Assembly (NCBI GenBank): GCA_036005805.1
Contig: DASYQE010000210.1
Location: 18,573-82,572 of the forward strand
Direction: 5' to 3'
Origin: DASRAU01 sp036005805
GTDB taxonomy: Bacteria; Acidobacteriota; Polarisedimenticolia; Gp22-AA2
DNA length: 64,000 bases
The translations under genes were made by a program, and so were the position numbers. Below are positions 1 through 8,176 of the stretch, piece by piece (the stretch's first letter is position 1; the number at the start of each line of letters is the position of its first letter). The notes beneath the pieces are model-generated. The model did no database searches. It worked only from the letters and a program-made list of their open reading frames with translations, and was not told the origin of the DNA.

Positions 1-228
1 ATCACCGGGCTTCACGCCGCTGTAAACGACGCCTTCCGGATAGAGAATGACGTTCGGACCGTAGGTGCACAACCCGAAGCACAGGCACTCGGTGTCCTTG
101 ACCGAGGTGCCGATCCCCTGGCGCACGAACTCCTTGCGGAATTCCTGCCGGATGCGCATCGAGCCGCGCTCGCCGCCGCAGCGGGGTCCGACGCAGATGA
201 GGACGTGGCGGGAGTACGGAAGATTCAT
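1..228 (-). CDS. Thioredoxin-like [2Fe-2S] ferredoxin, 3' end missing
   Basis: The reverse strand encodes 76 residues from an ATG at 228 and runs off the window edge, so the C-terminus is missing. Cysteines at residues 12, 17, 48, 50 and 54 include the CxxxxC and C-x-C-x3-C patterns seen in thioredoxin-fold [2Fe-2S] ferredoxins, where four Cys bind the cluster. The later stretch with CTYGPN and YPEG also fits that family. The start overlaps the ridA stop as ATGA, so the gene is probably translationally coupled to ridA. The likely role is electron transfer; the partner is unknown. Confidence 0.8.
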   Translation of the reverse strand, partial: MNLPYSRHVLICVGPRCGGERGSMRIRQEFRKEFVRQGIGTSVKDTECLCFGLCTYGPNVILYPEGVVYSGVKPGD

Positions 229-689
229 TCGACCTCGAGGACCGCCTGCAGCTGGAGGCACGCGTTCTGCGGCAGCTCGTCCACTCCGTGCGCCAGCCGC
301 GTGTGCCTGCCGCGATCCCCGAAGACCTTGACGAACACCTCGGAGGCTCCTTCCATCACGCTGAACGCGTCGCTGAAACCGGGAGCGACGGCGATGTGCC
401 CGACCAGCTGCACGACCCGGCGGACGCGATCGAGATCGTCGATCGCCTGCTTGGCGGTCGCGAGGACGCTGAGGGCGGCGAGCCGCGCCGCCTCCGACCC
501 CTGCTCGACCGTGACCTCGCGCCCGATGCGGCCGAGGTACTTGAGCTTGCCGCCTTCCTTGGGGAACTTTCCGGAGATGAAGAGGAGATTCCCGGAGCGG
601 ACCGTCTGGACCCAGTTCCCCGTGGGCTTGCCGACCTCGGGAAGGCGCCAGCCGTTGGATTCGATCGTCTTCTCGATTTCACCAGGCAT
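225..689 (-). CDS. RidA/YjgF/UK114 family protein
   Basis: This 154-residue protein matches the RidA family in length and in its C-terminal run of conserved residues (GDRGRHTR, then a GVDELP-type motif), typical of the larger YjgF-like subgroup. RidA proteins hydrolyse reactive enamine/imine intermediates made by PLP enzymes, in the cytosol. The ATG at 689 follows a GGGAGG ribosome site about ten bases upstream. An earlier in-frame ATG exists but would add a poorly conserved N-terminus. The stop overlaps the ferredoxin start as ATGA. The exact substrate of this subgroup is not known. Confidence 0.85.
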   Translation of the reverse strand: MPGEIEKTIESNGWRLPEVGKPTGNWVQTVRSGNLLFISGKFPKEGGKLKYLGRIGREVTVEQGSEAARLAALSVLATAKQAIDDLDRVRRVVQLVGHIAVAPGFSDAFSVMEGASEVFVKVFGDRGRHTRLAHGVDELPQNACLQLQAVLEVE

Positions 690-756
690 CGGATTCGTCC
701 CTCCCGCGCCCCGGCAAACGGCTGCCGCGAGCGTCCCCGCGTTGTCGTTGCGTGTC

Positions 757-765
757 ATCTTAGCA
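757..765 (-). promoter_or_regulatory. Extended -10 box for ridA
   Basis: The minus strand reads TGCTAAGAT, an extended -10 box of the kind repeated at several operon heads in this window. No good -35 lies at the expected spacing. It would start a transcript about 60 bases before the ridA ATG. Confidence 0.4.
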
Positions 766-842
766 GACTCCGCGAGGGGGAGAGGCGCAGGAAACGGCGC
801 TGCGAGCCGTCTTGAGAGCCTCTCTCCCGAGGCGGAGCGGCG

Positions 843-872
843 TTGACCCTGCGCGCACGGCTGGATTACCAT
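843..872 (+). promoter_or_regulatory. kdsB promoter, predicted leaderless
   Basis: TTGACC and TACCAT are separated by 18 bases. The -10 box ends five bases before the kdsB ATG and there is no Shine-Dalgarno, so the mRNA should begin at or next to the start codon. Confidence 0.6.
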
Positions 873-877
873 TCGCC

Positions 878-1669
878 ATGCGACGCCCCGACGAGGCGAA
901 CACGAGCGCCGACGCGTTGGGAGTCGTCCCCGCCCGCTACGGTTCGACCCGCTATCCCGGGAAACCCCTCGTGGCCATCGCGGGCAAGCCGATGATCCAG
1001 CACGTGTGGGAGCGGGCGCGCGCGGCGCGACGCCTGGGGGCGGTCGTGGTGGCGACCGACGACGACCGCATCCGCCGCGTCGTCGAGGGGTTCGGCGGCG
1101 AGGTGATGATGACCTCTCCCGACCACGCGAGCGGGACGGACCGGCTGGCGGAAGTGGCGCGCGCACGCGCCGCGTCGATCTACGTGAACATCCAGGGAGA
1201 CGAGCCGCTCCTGGAGCCGGCCGATCTCGACACGCTCGTCGCGGGAATGGAGTCGGACCCCGGGCTCGGGATGGGGACGCTCGCCGTGGCGCTGCACGAC
1301 CCGCGCGAGGCGCAGGATCCGAACATCGTCAAAGCCGTCTGCGATGCGAGCGGACGCGCCCTGTACTTCTCGCGCGCGCCGATTCCCTACCCGCGGAACC
1401 CGGCGGCCGCGTCCGCGGGCGCGCGCCCGGGAGGCGGATACCTGCGGCACATCGGCCTGTACGCGTACCGGCGGGACGTCCTGCTGGCCTTCGCCGGCTG
1501 GCCGCCGACGGCGCTCGAGCAGACCGAGGGACTCGAGCAGTTGCGGGCCATGGAGCACGGCGTGACCATCCGCGTCTTCGCGGCGCGGGGAAACTACCTG
1601 GCGGTGGACACGCCCGAGGATCGGATGCGGGTCGAGAGCGCGATGAGCGCCGTTGCGAAAGGGGGGTGA
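878..1669 (+). CDS. kdsB: 3-deoxy-manno-octulosonate cytidylyltransferase (CMP-KDO synthetase)
   Basis: KdsB activates KDO with CTP to CMP-KDO, the donor for inner-core LPS. The 263-residue protein has the N-terminal nucleotide-binding motif PARYGSTRYPGKPL (about residues 18-31) and the NIQGDEP motif (104-110) of this family. The ATG at 878 lies just behind a -10 box, favouring it over an upstream in-frame ATG at 812. It heads the kdsB-pyrG-kdsA-kdsD-kdsC-lapA run, so CTP supply and KDO activation are encoded side by side. The gap to pyrG is two bases. Confidence 0.95.
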   Translation: MRRPDEANTSADALGVVPARYGSTRYPGKPLVAIAGKPMIQHVWERARAARRLGAVVVATDDDRIRRVVEGFGGEVMMTSPDHASGTDRLAEVARARAASIYVNIQGDEPLLEPADLDTLVAGMESDPGLGMGTLAVALHDPREAQDPNIVKAVCDASGRALYFSRAPIPYPRNPAAASAGARPGGGYLRHIGLYAYRRDVLLAFAGWPPTALEQTEGLEQLRAMEHGVTIRVFAARGNYLAVDTPEDRMRVESAMSAVAKGG

Positions 1670-1671
1670 GC

Positions 1672-3288
1672 GTGCCCACGAAGTACATCTTCGTCACCGG
1701 CGGAGTCGTGTCATCGCTCGGCAAGGGGCTCGCCGCCGCCTCGATCGGGAGGCTCCTCGAGGCGCGCGGCTTCTCCGTCGCCCTGCAGAAGTTCGACCCG
1801 TACCTCAACGTGGACCCGGGCACGATGAGCCCGTTCCAGCACGGCGAGGTGTACGTCACCGAGGACGGCGTCGAGTCCGACCTCGATCTCGGCCACTACG
1901 AGCGGTTCACCTCCACGCAGACCTCGCGCGACCACAACTTCACCAGCGGCAAGATCTACGAGCACGTCATCGCGAAGGAGCGCCGCGGCGACTACCTCGG
2001 CGGCACCGTCCAGGTGATCCCGCACGTCACCGACGAGATCAAGGAGAGCATCCGCAAGATCAGCAAGGGGGTGGACATCCAGATCGTCGAAGTCGGCGGG
2101 ACCATCGGCGACATCGAGTCGCTGCCGTTCCTCGAGGCGATCCGCCAGTTCCGGCTCGAGGTCGGTCGGACCAACGCGGTGTTCGTCCACCTGACGCTGG
2201 TCCCCTACATCGGCGCCGCCGGCGAGCTGAAGACCAAGCCGACGCAGCACTCGGTGCGCGACCTGCGCGCCATCGGGATCCAGCCCGACGTGCTGATGTG
2301 CCGGACCGACCGGTTCATCCCGCCGGACATCAAGAAGAAGATCGCGCTGTTCTGCAACGTCCCCGAGGACGCGGTGATCACCGCCAAGGACGTCGAGACG
2401 ATCTACGAGGTGCCGCTCGTCCTCGCCAAGGAGGGCGTCGACGCCATCCTCCTCAAGGCCCTCGACCTGCCGTACCGCGACAAGAACATGGACGAATGGG
2501 TCGAGATGGTCGGCAAGGCGAAGAACCCCTCGGACGGCGAGGTGGTGATCGGCATCGTCGGCAAGTACGTCGCCTACGAGGACTCCTACAAGAGCCTGAA
2601 CGAGGCGCTGACGCACGGCGGCATCGCCAACAACGCGCGCGTGCGCCTGCACTGGATCGAGGCGGACCGTCTGATCGGCGGCGGCGCCGGCATCCAGGAG
2701 GCCATGGCGCCGTGCCACGGCCTGCTCGTCCCCGGCGGTTTCGGGCTGCGCGGCGTGGACGGGATGATCGAGGCCATCCGGTTCGCGCGAGAGCGGCGGC
2801 TCCCCTTCTTCGGCATCTGCCTCGGGATGCAGTGCGCGGTGATCGAATACGCGCGCAACGTCGCCGGCCTCAAAGACGCCGACTCGGCGGAGTTCACCCC
2901 CGAGACGCCGCACCCGGTCATCTACAAGCTGCGGGAGCTCGAAGGGGTCGAGCGCATGGGCGGGAACATGCGCCTCGGCAAGTGGCCCTGCCTGGTCAAG
3001 ACCGGGTCGCAGGCCCACAAGGCCTATGGCCGCACCGAGATCAGCGAGCGCCACCGGCACCGTTACGAGGTGCACCGCAAGTACATGGACGATCTCGAGC
3101 GGCGCGGGCTCAAGGTCACCGGCGAGACCCCCGACAAGCGGTTCGTGGAGATCGTCGAGATGCCGGACCACCCCTACTTCCTCGCCTGCCAGTTCCACCC
3201 CGAGTTCAAGAGCAAGCCGATGCAGCCGCACCCCCTTTTCCGTTCCTTCATCGATGCCTGCAAGCGATACCGGCAGTCGGCCCGCTGA
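1672..3288 (+). CDS. pyrG: CTP synthase, glutamine hydrolysing
   Basis: PyrG aminates UTP to CTP using glutamine and ATP. The 538-residue protein has the synthetase P-loop FVTGGVVSSLGKG near the N-terminus and a C-terminal class I glutamine amidotransferase domain with nucleophile Cys at about residue 383 in GICLGMQ; the QFHPEFKS block carries the catalytic His and Glu. The GTG start at 1672 is chosen because family homology begins there and a purine-rich AAGGGGGG site precedes it. It sits inside the KDO operon; CTP is the co-substrate of KdsB. Confidence 0.97.
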   Translation: MPTKYIFVTGGVVSSLGKGLAAASIGRLLEARGFSVALQKFDPYLNVDPGTMSPFQHGEVYVTEDGVESDLDLGHYERFTSTQTSRDHNFTSGKIYEHVIAKERRGDYLGGTVQVIPHVTDEIKESIRKISKGVDIQIVEVGGTIGDIESLPFLEAIRQFRLEVGRTNAVFVHLTLVPYIGAAGELKTKPTQHSVRDLRAIGIQPDVLMCRTDRFIPPDIKKKIALFCNVPEDAVITAKDVETIYEVPLVLAKEGVDAILLKALDLPYRDKNMDEWVEMVGKAKNPSDGEVVIGIVGKYVAYEDSYKSLNEALTHGGIANNARVRLHWIEADRLIGGGAGIQEAMAPCHGLLVPGGFGLRGVDGMIEAIRFARERRLPFFGICLGMQCAVIEYARNVAGLKDADSAEFTPETPHPVIYKLRELEGVERMGGNMRLGKWPCLVKTGSQAHKAYGRTEISERHRHRYEVHRKYMDDLERRGLKVTGETPDKRFVEIVEMPDHPYFLACQFHPEFKSKPMQPHPLFRSFIDACKRYRQSAR

Positions 3289-3295
3289 CGGGCCG

Positions 3296-4141
3296 GTGAA
3301 GCGGGTCCCCGTCACCTCCGATCTGGCGATCGGAGGGGGGGCGCCGCTGGCGTTCCTCGCCGGCCCCTGCGTCATCGAAAGCGAAGAGCACGCCCTACGC
3401 ATGGCGACGGCGCTGGCAGCGCTGACCCGCCGGCTCGGCGTGCCGTACGTCTTCAAGGCGTCCTACGACAAGGCGAACCGATCGTCGCTGCAGTCGTTCC
3501 GGGGTCCCGGGCTGGACGAAGGTCTGCGGATTCTCAAGGCCGTGAAGAAGGCGGCCGGGGTGCCGGTGCTCTCCGACATCCACGAGCCGGGGCAGGCGGA
3601 GCGGGCGGCGGAGGCGATCGACATCATCCAGATCCCGGCCTTTCTCTGCCGGCAGACAGATCTTCTGGTCGCCGCGGGACGCACCGGGCGCGTGGTCAAC
3701 ATCAAGAAGGGCCAGTTCCTGGCCCCGTGGGACCTGCGCCACGCCGCCGACAAGGTGGCCTCCACCGGCAACGACAAGATCCTGCTCACCGAGCGGGGCG
3801 CCTCGTTCGGCTATCGCAACCTCGTGGTCGATTTCCGCTCGCTCGCCATCCTTCGCGGGTTCGGATGGCCGGTGGTGATGGACGCGACGCACGCCGTGCA
3901 GCTCCCCGGGGGCGAGGGGGATCGGTCGGGCGGCGAGGCCCGCTTCATCCCGGTGATCGCCCGCGCGGCCGCCGCCACCGGCATCGACGCCCTGTTCTGC
4001 GAGGTCCATGACGATCCGGCCCGGGCCAAGAGCGACGGCCCGAACGCGCTGCGGCTCGACCTGGTCGAGCCCCTGCTGCGGCAGGTGCTGCGGATCGACG
4101 CCGTGGTGCGCGAGGCCGCACTCCCCGGAGGAATCGGATAG
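3296..4141 (+). CDS. kdsA: 3-deoxy-8-phosphooctulonate synthase
   Basis: KdsA condenses phosphoenolpyruvate with arabinose-5-phosphate to KDO-8-phosphate. The 281-residue protein has the typical GPCVIES start, FKASYDKANRSS substrate-binding segment, KKGQFLAPWD and the DATHAVQ region. The length equals that of known KdsA proteins. The GTG at 3296, seven bases after the pyrG stop, is the start in register with family length; there is no nearby ATG. The stop at 4141 abuts the kdsD ATG with no gap. Confidence 0.95.
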   Translation: MKRVPVTSDLAIGGGAPLAFLAGPCVIESEEHALRMATALAALTRRLGVPYVFKASYDKANRSSLQSFRGPGLDEGLRILKAVKKAAGVPVLSDIHEPGQAERAAEAIDIIQIPAFLCRQTDLLVAAGRTGRVVNIKKGQFLAPWDLRHAADKVASTGNDKILLTERGASFGYRNLVVDFRSLAILRGFGWPVVMDATHAVQLPGGEGDRSGGEARFIPVIARAAAATGIDALFCEVHDDPARAKSDGPNALRLDLVEPLLRQVLRIDAVVREAALPGGIG

Positions 4142-5098
4142 ATGCCGCGCGACATCGCCCGGCGCGTGCTCGAGCTCGAGGCCCGGGCGATCCTCGACCT
4201 CGTGCCGCGCCTCGACGCCTCCTTCGATCGCGCCGTGGAGATTCTCGCCGCCTGCCAGGGCCGCGTCGTGGTCACCGGCATGGGGAAGTCGGGTCTCATC
4301 GGCGCGAAGATCGCCGCGACGTTCTCGAGCACCGGGACGCCGTCGACCTTCCTCCATCCTGCCGAGGCGGTGCATGGCGACATCGGGATGCTGGTCTCGG
4401 GAGACGTGGTCCTGGCGATCTCGTCGAGCGGCGAAACCGAAGAGCTGGTGCGGCTCCTCGAAATCCTCAAGCGCCTCGACGTGCGTCTCGTGGCGCTGAC
4501 CGGCGGGCGCGACTCCACCCTGGCGCGGCACGCCCAGGCCGCCCTGGACGTGGGGATCGAGCGCGAGGCGTCGCCGCTCGGGCTCGTGCCGACGGCGAGC
4601 ACCACGGCCGCGCTGGCCATGGGCGACGCACTGGCGATGGCGCTCGTGGAGCGCCGCGGGTTCACCCTGGACGACTTCGCGCGCAACCATCCCGGGGGCC
4701 GTCTCGGCCGCAAGGTGCTGACGGTCGGGCACCTCATGCACGCCGGGGACGCGGCGCCGCGGGTGCGCCTGGGTGCGGCGCTGTCGGAGGCGCTGCGCGT
4801 CATGAGCGATGGCCGCCTGGGGATGGCGGTGGTGGTCTCCGAGTCGGGCGGCCTCGAGGGGGTGATCACCGACGGAGATCTGCGGCGCGCGCTCCTGCGC
4901 GGCGGCGAACCGCACCGCATGCGGGTGGACGACGCGATGGGCCGCAACCCCGTCACCATCGCCCGCGAGGATCTCGCGGCCGCGGCACTCAGCCTCATGG
5001 AGTCGCGCAAGATCACCTCGCTCGTGGTCCTCGGGCCCGATCGCCGGGTCGAGGGGGTGCTGCACCTCCACGATCTGTGGCGCACGCAGCTGTTCTGA
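4142..5098 (+). CDS. kdsD: Arabinose-5-phosphate isomerase (SIS domain plus two CBS domains)
   Basis: This KpsF/GutQ-family enzyme isomerises ribulose-5-P to arabinose-5-P, the KdsA substrate. The 318-residue protein has an N-terminal SIS sugar-phosphate domain with GMGKSG (46-51) and an SSSGETEE loop, followed from about residue 200 by two CBS domains ending in a typical LHLHDLWR tail. The ATG directly follows the kdsA stop. Context makes KDO synthesis by far the likeliest role, rather than a GutQ or KpsF capsule role. Confidence 0.93.
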   Translation: MPRDIARRVLELEARAILDLVPRLDASFDRAVEILAACQGRVVVTGMGKSGLIGAKIAATFSSTGTPSTFLHPAEAVHGDIGMLVSGDVVLAISSSGETEELVRLLEILKRLDVRLVALTGGRDSTLARHAQAALDVGIEREASPLGLVPTASTTAALAMGDALAMALVERRGFTLDDFARNHPGGRLGRKVLTVGHLMHAGDAAPRVRLGAALSEALRVMSDGRLGMAVVVSESGGLEGVITDGDLRRALLRGGEPHRMRVDDAMGRNPVTIAREDLAAAALSLMESRKITSLVVLGPDRRVEGVLHLHDLWRTQLF

Positions 5099-5114
5099 TC
5101 TCGCGGGGGAATCC

Positions 5115-5654
5115 GTGACTTGCCGCAAGCCGTTCGGCGCGCGCGCGCGCCGCGTGACGCTTCTGCTGATGGACGTGGACGGCGTGCTCACCGACGGTCG
5201 CCTGGGTCTCGGCGATCACGGGCACGAGGTGCGCCGCTGGCACGTCCGCGACGGCTCGGGGATCGTGCTCGCCCGGCGCGCGGGGCTCCAGGTGGGATTC
5301 CTGTCGGGACGCGGCGACGCCGGAGTGCGCCGGCGCGCGCGCGAGCTGGGCGTGGACGAGGTCCACCTCCGCGCGCGCGACAAGGGCGCGGTCTACGAGG
5401 ACATCCGCGGGCGGCTCGGCCTCGAGGACCGGGCCGTGTGCTACATCGGCGACGACCTGGTGGATCTGCCGGTGCTCCGGCGGGTGGGCGTCCCGGTGGC
5501 GGTCGCCGACGCCCACGCGGAGGTGCGGCGCCGTGTTCCCTTCGTCACGGCGGCCAGAGGCGGCGATGGAGCGGTGCGCGAGGTGATCGACGCGGTCCTG
5601 CAGGCGCAGGGACGCATGCCGGAAATCCTGGCCTGGTTCGAGGGGGAGCGATGA
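5115..5654 (+). CDS. kdsC: KDO-8-phosphate phosphatase, HAD family
   Basis: KdsC removes phosphate from KDO-8-P, the step before KdsB. The 179-residue protein has the HAD nucleophile motif MDVDGVLTDG (catalytic Asp at about 20 and 22), a SGR motif and a GDDLVDLPVL metal-binding motif, with the small size and no cap domain typical of KdsC. Translation starts at GTG 5115, 16 bases after kdsD. The stop overlaps the lapA start as ATGA. Confidence 0.93.
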   Translation: MTCRKPFGARARRVTLLLMDVDGVLTDGRLGLGDHGHEVRRWHVRDGSGIVLARRAGLQVGFLSGRGDAGVRRRARELGVDEVHLRARDKGAVYEDIRGRLGLEDRAVCYIGDDLVDLPVLRRVGVPVAVADAHAEVRRRVPFVTAARGGDGAVREVIDAVLQAQGRMPEILAWFEGER

Positions 5655-5989
5655 ACATCCTCGTCTATCTTCTCGTCTGCCTGTTCTTCATCCTGCTGTT
5701 CGTCGTCGGCATCTACAACACCGAGGACGTCACGGTGAACCTGATCCTCTGGCACGCCGGCCCCGCGCCGATGGGGGCGGTCATCGCCACGGCGGCCATC
5801 CTCGGGATCGCCTTCGCGTGCGCCATCGGGATCCTCGATGGCATCAAGATCCGCATCGCCAACCGGCAGCTGCGGCGCCAGCTGCAGCGGCTGGACGAGG
5901 AATGCGACGCGCTGCGGCTGCAGCTCGCGCGGCACCAGGGACCGACGGCGCCGGTTGCGGGAGAAAAGGAAAAGGCCCGGTCGTTCTGA
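5651..5989 (+). CDS. lapA: LapA-domain inner-membrane protein
   Basis: This 112-residue protein has two hydrophobic segments (about 4-22 and 40-62) followed by a charged, coiled-coil-like cytoplasmic tail, the layout of LapA (DUF1049). In enterobacteria LapA/LapB sit at the membrane and tune LPS synthesis through LpxC turnover. Placement at the end of the KDO operon, coupled to kdsC by ATGA, supports an LPS-related role. No lapB is seen in the window. Confidence 0.8.
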   Translation: MNILVYLLVCLFFILLFVVGIYNTEDVTVNLILWHAGPAPMGAVIATAAILGIAFACAIGILDGIKIRIANRQLRRQLQRLDEECDALRLQLARHQGPTAPVAGEKEKARSF

Positions 5990-5998
5990 CCGGGCCTT
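5972..5998 (-). terminator. Intrinsic terminator between convergent genes
   Basis: A perfect 11-bp stem (AAGGCCCGGTC with GACCGGGCCTT) and a 5-base loop overlap the lapA stop. Read on the minus strand it is followed by a T-rich tract (TTTTCC then TTTTC), so it should end minus-strand transcripts from 6022. On the plus strand the T-run is only two bases, so it may act weakly for the KDO operon. Confidence 0.75.
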
Positions 5999-6021
5999 CG
6001 GATCCGCGAAACGGTTCGGGT

Positions 6022-6747
6022 CTACTTCCTGAAGACGTGCTGGTCTCCCGGCTCGTCGGAGGGGTTGCCCTTGGACGACGGCACCGCGATGTAGCCCGGA
6101 GGAATCGGGCTGTCCATCAGGTTGACGGCGCTCTCCGCCAGGAAGGTCGTGGTCATCGTCCGGCTGACCGGTCCGTCGGGCGTCTGGTAGCTCACCGTGA
6201 TGTCGTCCCCGTTGAGCAGCGCGAGCGGCGACCGGCTGTCGATGTTCTCCTCGCTCAGCCGCAGCGGCGCCGTCCAGACCCCGCGCGCCATGGTCACGAA
6301 GAGAACGCGCCGATCGCGCGCCCCCTCGGTGTAGAAAACGTAGGGCACGCCGGAGGCGTCGAACAGCAGCCGCGGCTCGATCTGGTCGTAACCCATCAGA
6401 TCGCTCCGGGCGATGCGGGTCGCGTCGGTCCAGGCGAAGCCGTTCCACGCCGAGACGACCAGGCGCTTGCGGTTGCCGTCGTTCTGCGGCCAGATGGCCC
6501 AGGGCTGCCCGGTCCTGGGATTCGTCGCGATGACGGGGGCGAGGTCGCCGTAGGTGTCGCCGAGCGGATTGAGAAGCTGCGCCGCCGGAACATGGCCGCG
6601 CACCTGCCGCCAGATCCGCCCGCCTTTCGTGAGCGTGACGACCCGGACGACCTTGCCCTCGGCGTCGACCTGCACCGAAACTTCGGCGCGGGCGAGAGCC
6701 GGCGCCAGCAGTGCGATCGCGAAAACGGCCCCGACGAAGCGCTTCAT
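6022..6747 (-). CDS. Secreted protein of unknown function
   Basis: The 241-residue product starts with a clear signal peptide (MKRF, hydrophobic core, cleavage near ARA-EV at about 20). The rest has repeated stretches resembling beta-propeller blades or sialidase-like strands (TNPRTGQPWAIWP, SGVPYVFYTEGARD), but I cannot name a family. The gene is coupled to the upstream HTH-TPR regulator by an ATGA overlap at 6744-6747, so the two probably act together. A terminator follows at 5972-5998. Confidence 0.6.
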   Translation of the reverse strand: MKRFVGAVFAIALLAPALARAEVSVQVDAEGKVVRVVTLTKGGRIWRQVRGHVPAAQLLNPLGDTYGDLAPVIATNPRTGQPWAIWPQNDGNRKRLVVSAWNGFAWTDATRIARSDLMGYDQIEPRLLFDASGVPYVFYTEGARDRRVLFVTMARGVWTAPLRLSEENIDSRSPLALLNGDDITVSYQTPDGPVSRTMTTTFLAESAVNLMDSPIPPGYIAVPSSKGNPSDEPGDQHVFRK

Positions 6748-7937
6748 GCGTGCACCACACCCTTCCCGCCTTCGATGAAGCGATCGAACTGCTCCACCTC
6801 GGCGAAGCGACGGTCCAACTGCGGCCGGAGGAACTTGAGCCGGCCGAAGTACACCTTCTCCTGCACCTGGTTGCCGGCCGAACGCGCCATGTCCCAGAGG
6901 TGATAGGCGGTCTGGAAGAGGATGTCCACGTAGCGCTCTTCGCCACCGTGCGCCATCATCTCGGCCTGCTCGAACAGGTCGCGGGCCTTTCTCTCGTCGC
7001 GCCTCAGCTCGTGCACCTGCCCCATGTAGAGGAGCGCATAGGACGCGCAGCGCCGGTAGCCCTCACGCTGGGCGACCTGCAGCGCCTCCGACAACTCGCG
7101 CAGGCCCCGCTCCACCTTCCCGACGCGGGCGTGGCACAGGCCGATGTTGGTGCGGATGAGGGTGAGATCGTGTTTCGTGACCACCGGCTCGAGCCGGGTG
7201 CGGGCCTCGCGGAAGCTCTCGAGGGCCTTCTCGAACTCGCCCTGCTCGAACTGGATCCGGGCGACCCGGTGCAGCGCGTAACCCTCGTACTCCAGGTTGC
7301 CGGCGGCGCGGGCGATGTCCAGGCTCTTTTCCGCCTCGAGCACCGCCAGGTAGGCGTCCCCCTTGTCGGCGTGGGCGTCCGCGAGGCACAGGAGCACGAG
7401 CGCCGTCGTCTCCGGCTGGATCTCACGGTGACGCCGGAGAATGATGCGCAGCTCGGTCTCGGCCAGGCTGATCTTGCCCATCCTCAGGAGGGACCGGGCG
7501 AGGTTGAACCGGGCCCGCGCCAGGACGTCCGGCGCGACCGATTCCTCGACCCCCGATTCCAGCCGGGCGAGGGCCTTCTCGTAGACCGAGTAGGCGCGGG
7601 CGAAATTCCCCTGCTCCCACTCGCGGTTCCCCTCCGACCTCAGCGCCTCGTAGCTGGCGGCCTCGGCCGGCTCGAAAGGCTCGACCTTCTCGAGCTCCAG
7701 AAGGTCGGAGAAGTTCTGGATCGAGACGTTGAAGATGTTGGCCAGCAGGCACAGCTTGTCGAACGACGGGTAGCAGATCCCGCGTTCGTAGCGCGACAAC
7801 TGGGAGTTGTCGATCTCCCCTCCCTCCTGCCGGGCTTTGTCCTCCACCCGCCGGAGAGAGAGTCCGTAGCCGGTGCGCAGCCTGCGCAGGTAGTTCCCCA
7901 GCCGTTGGCTGCCTCGAATTTCGCCTTCAAGTTCCAT
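6744..7937 (-). CDS. XRE-type HTH regulator with C-terminal TPR repeats
   Basis: The 397-residue protein begins with a Cro/CI-type helix-turn-helix (about residues 13-75, with LRTGYGLSLRRVED and SQLSRYERG) followed by about 300 residues of alpha-helical TPR repeats spaced near 34-40 residues. This resembles RRNPP/PlcR-like and SARP-like helix-repeat sensors, in which TPRs bind a peptide or protein ligand. No ligand is evident. It is coupled to a secreted protein gene, so an export-and-sense relationship is possible but unproven. Confidence 0.75.
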   Translation of the reverse strand: MELEGEIRGSQRLGNYLRRLRTGYGLSLRRVEDKARQEGGEIDNSQLSRYERGICYPSFDKLCLLANIFNVSIQNFSDLLELEKVEPFEPAEAASYEALRSEGNREWEQGNFARAYSVYEKALARLESGVEESVAPDVLARARFNLARSLLRMGKISLAETELRIILRRHREIQPETTALVLLCLADAHADKGDAYLAVLEAEKSLDIARAAGNLEYEGYALHRVARIQFEQGEFEKALESFREARTRLEPVVTKHDLTLIRTNIGLCHARVGKVERGLRELSEALQVAQREGYRRCASYALLYMGQVHELRRDERKARDLFEQAEMMAHGGEERYVDILFQTAYHLWDMARSAGNQVQEKVYFGRLKFLRPQLDRRFAEVEQFDRFIEGGKGVVHA

Positions 7938-8125
7938 GGTTCTCGACCTCCGCTGCCCTCGGGCGAATTCCGGACCACCTGCCTCCGACCCACCGGCCAG
8001 GGGATCGAGGCGAATTGCCCGAGAGGGTGCGGTGATGGGCCCGCCCTGTCAAGAAAGGATTGTAACTCCATCGCGGGGCGGGTGCAGCATCCTCCAATAG
8101 GTATCCTCAACCGCCGGGCTCAGGC

Positions 8126-8155
8126 TTGACTTCCCGCCCCGGGGGTCCCTACCTT
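8126..8155 (+). promoter_or_regulatory. Possible promoter for the DUF4388 gene
   Basis: TTGACT and TACCTT are 18 bases apart and end 21 bases before the ATG at 8177. It lies in the 239-base divergent gap 7938-8176. That gap also holds a minus-strand TTGACA (8047-8052) facing the HTH-TPR gene, but without a convincing -10 box. Confidence 0.4.
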
Positions 8156-8176
8156 CCCGCCTCGGGGGAAAGGCCC

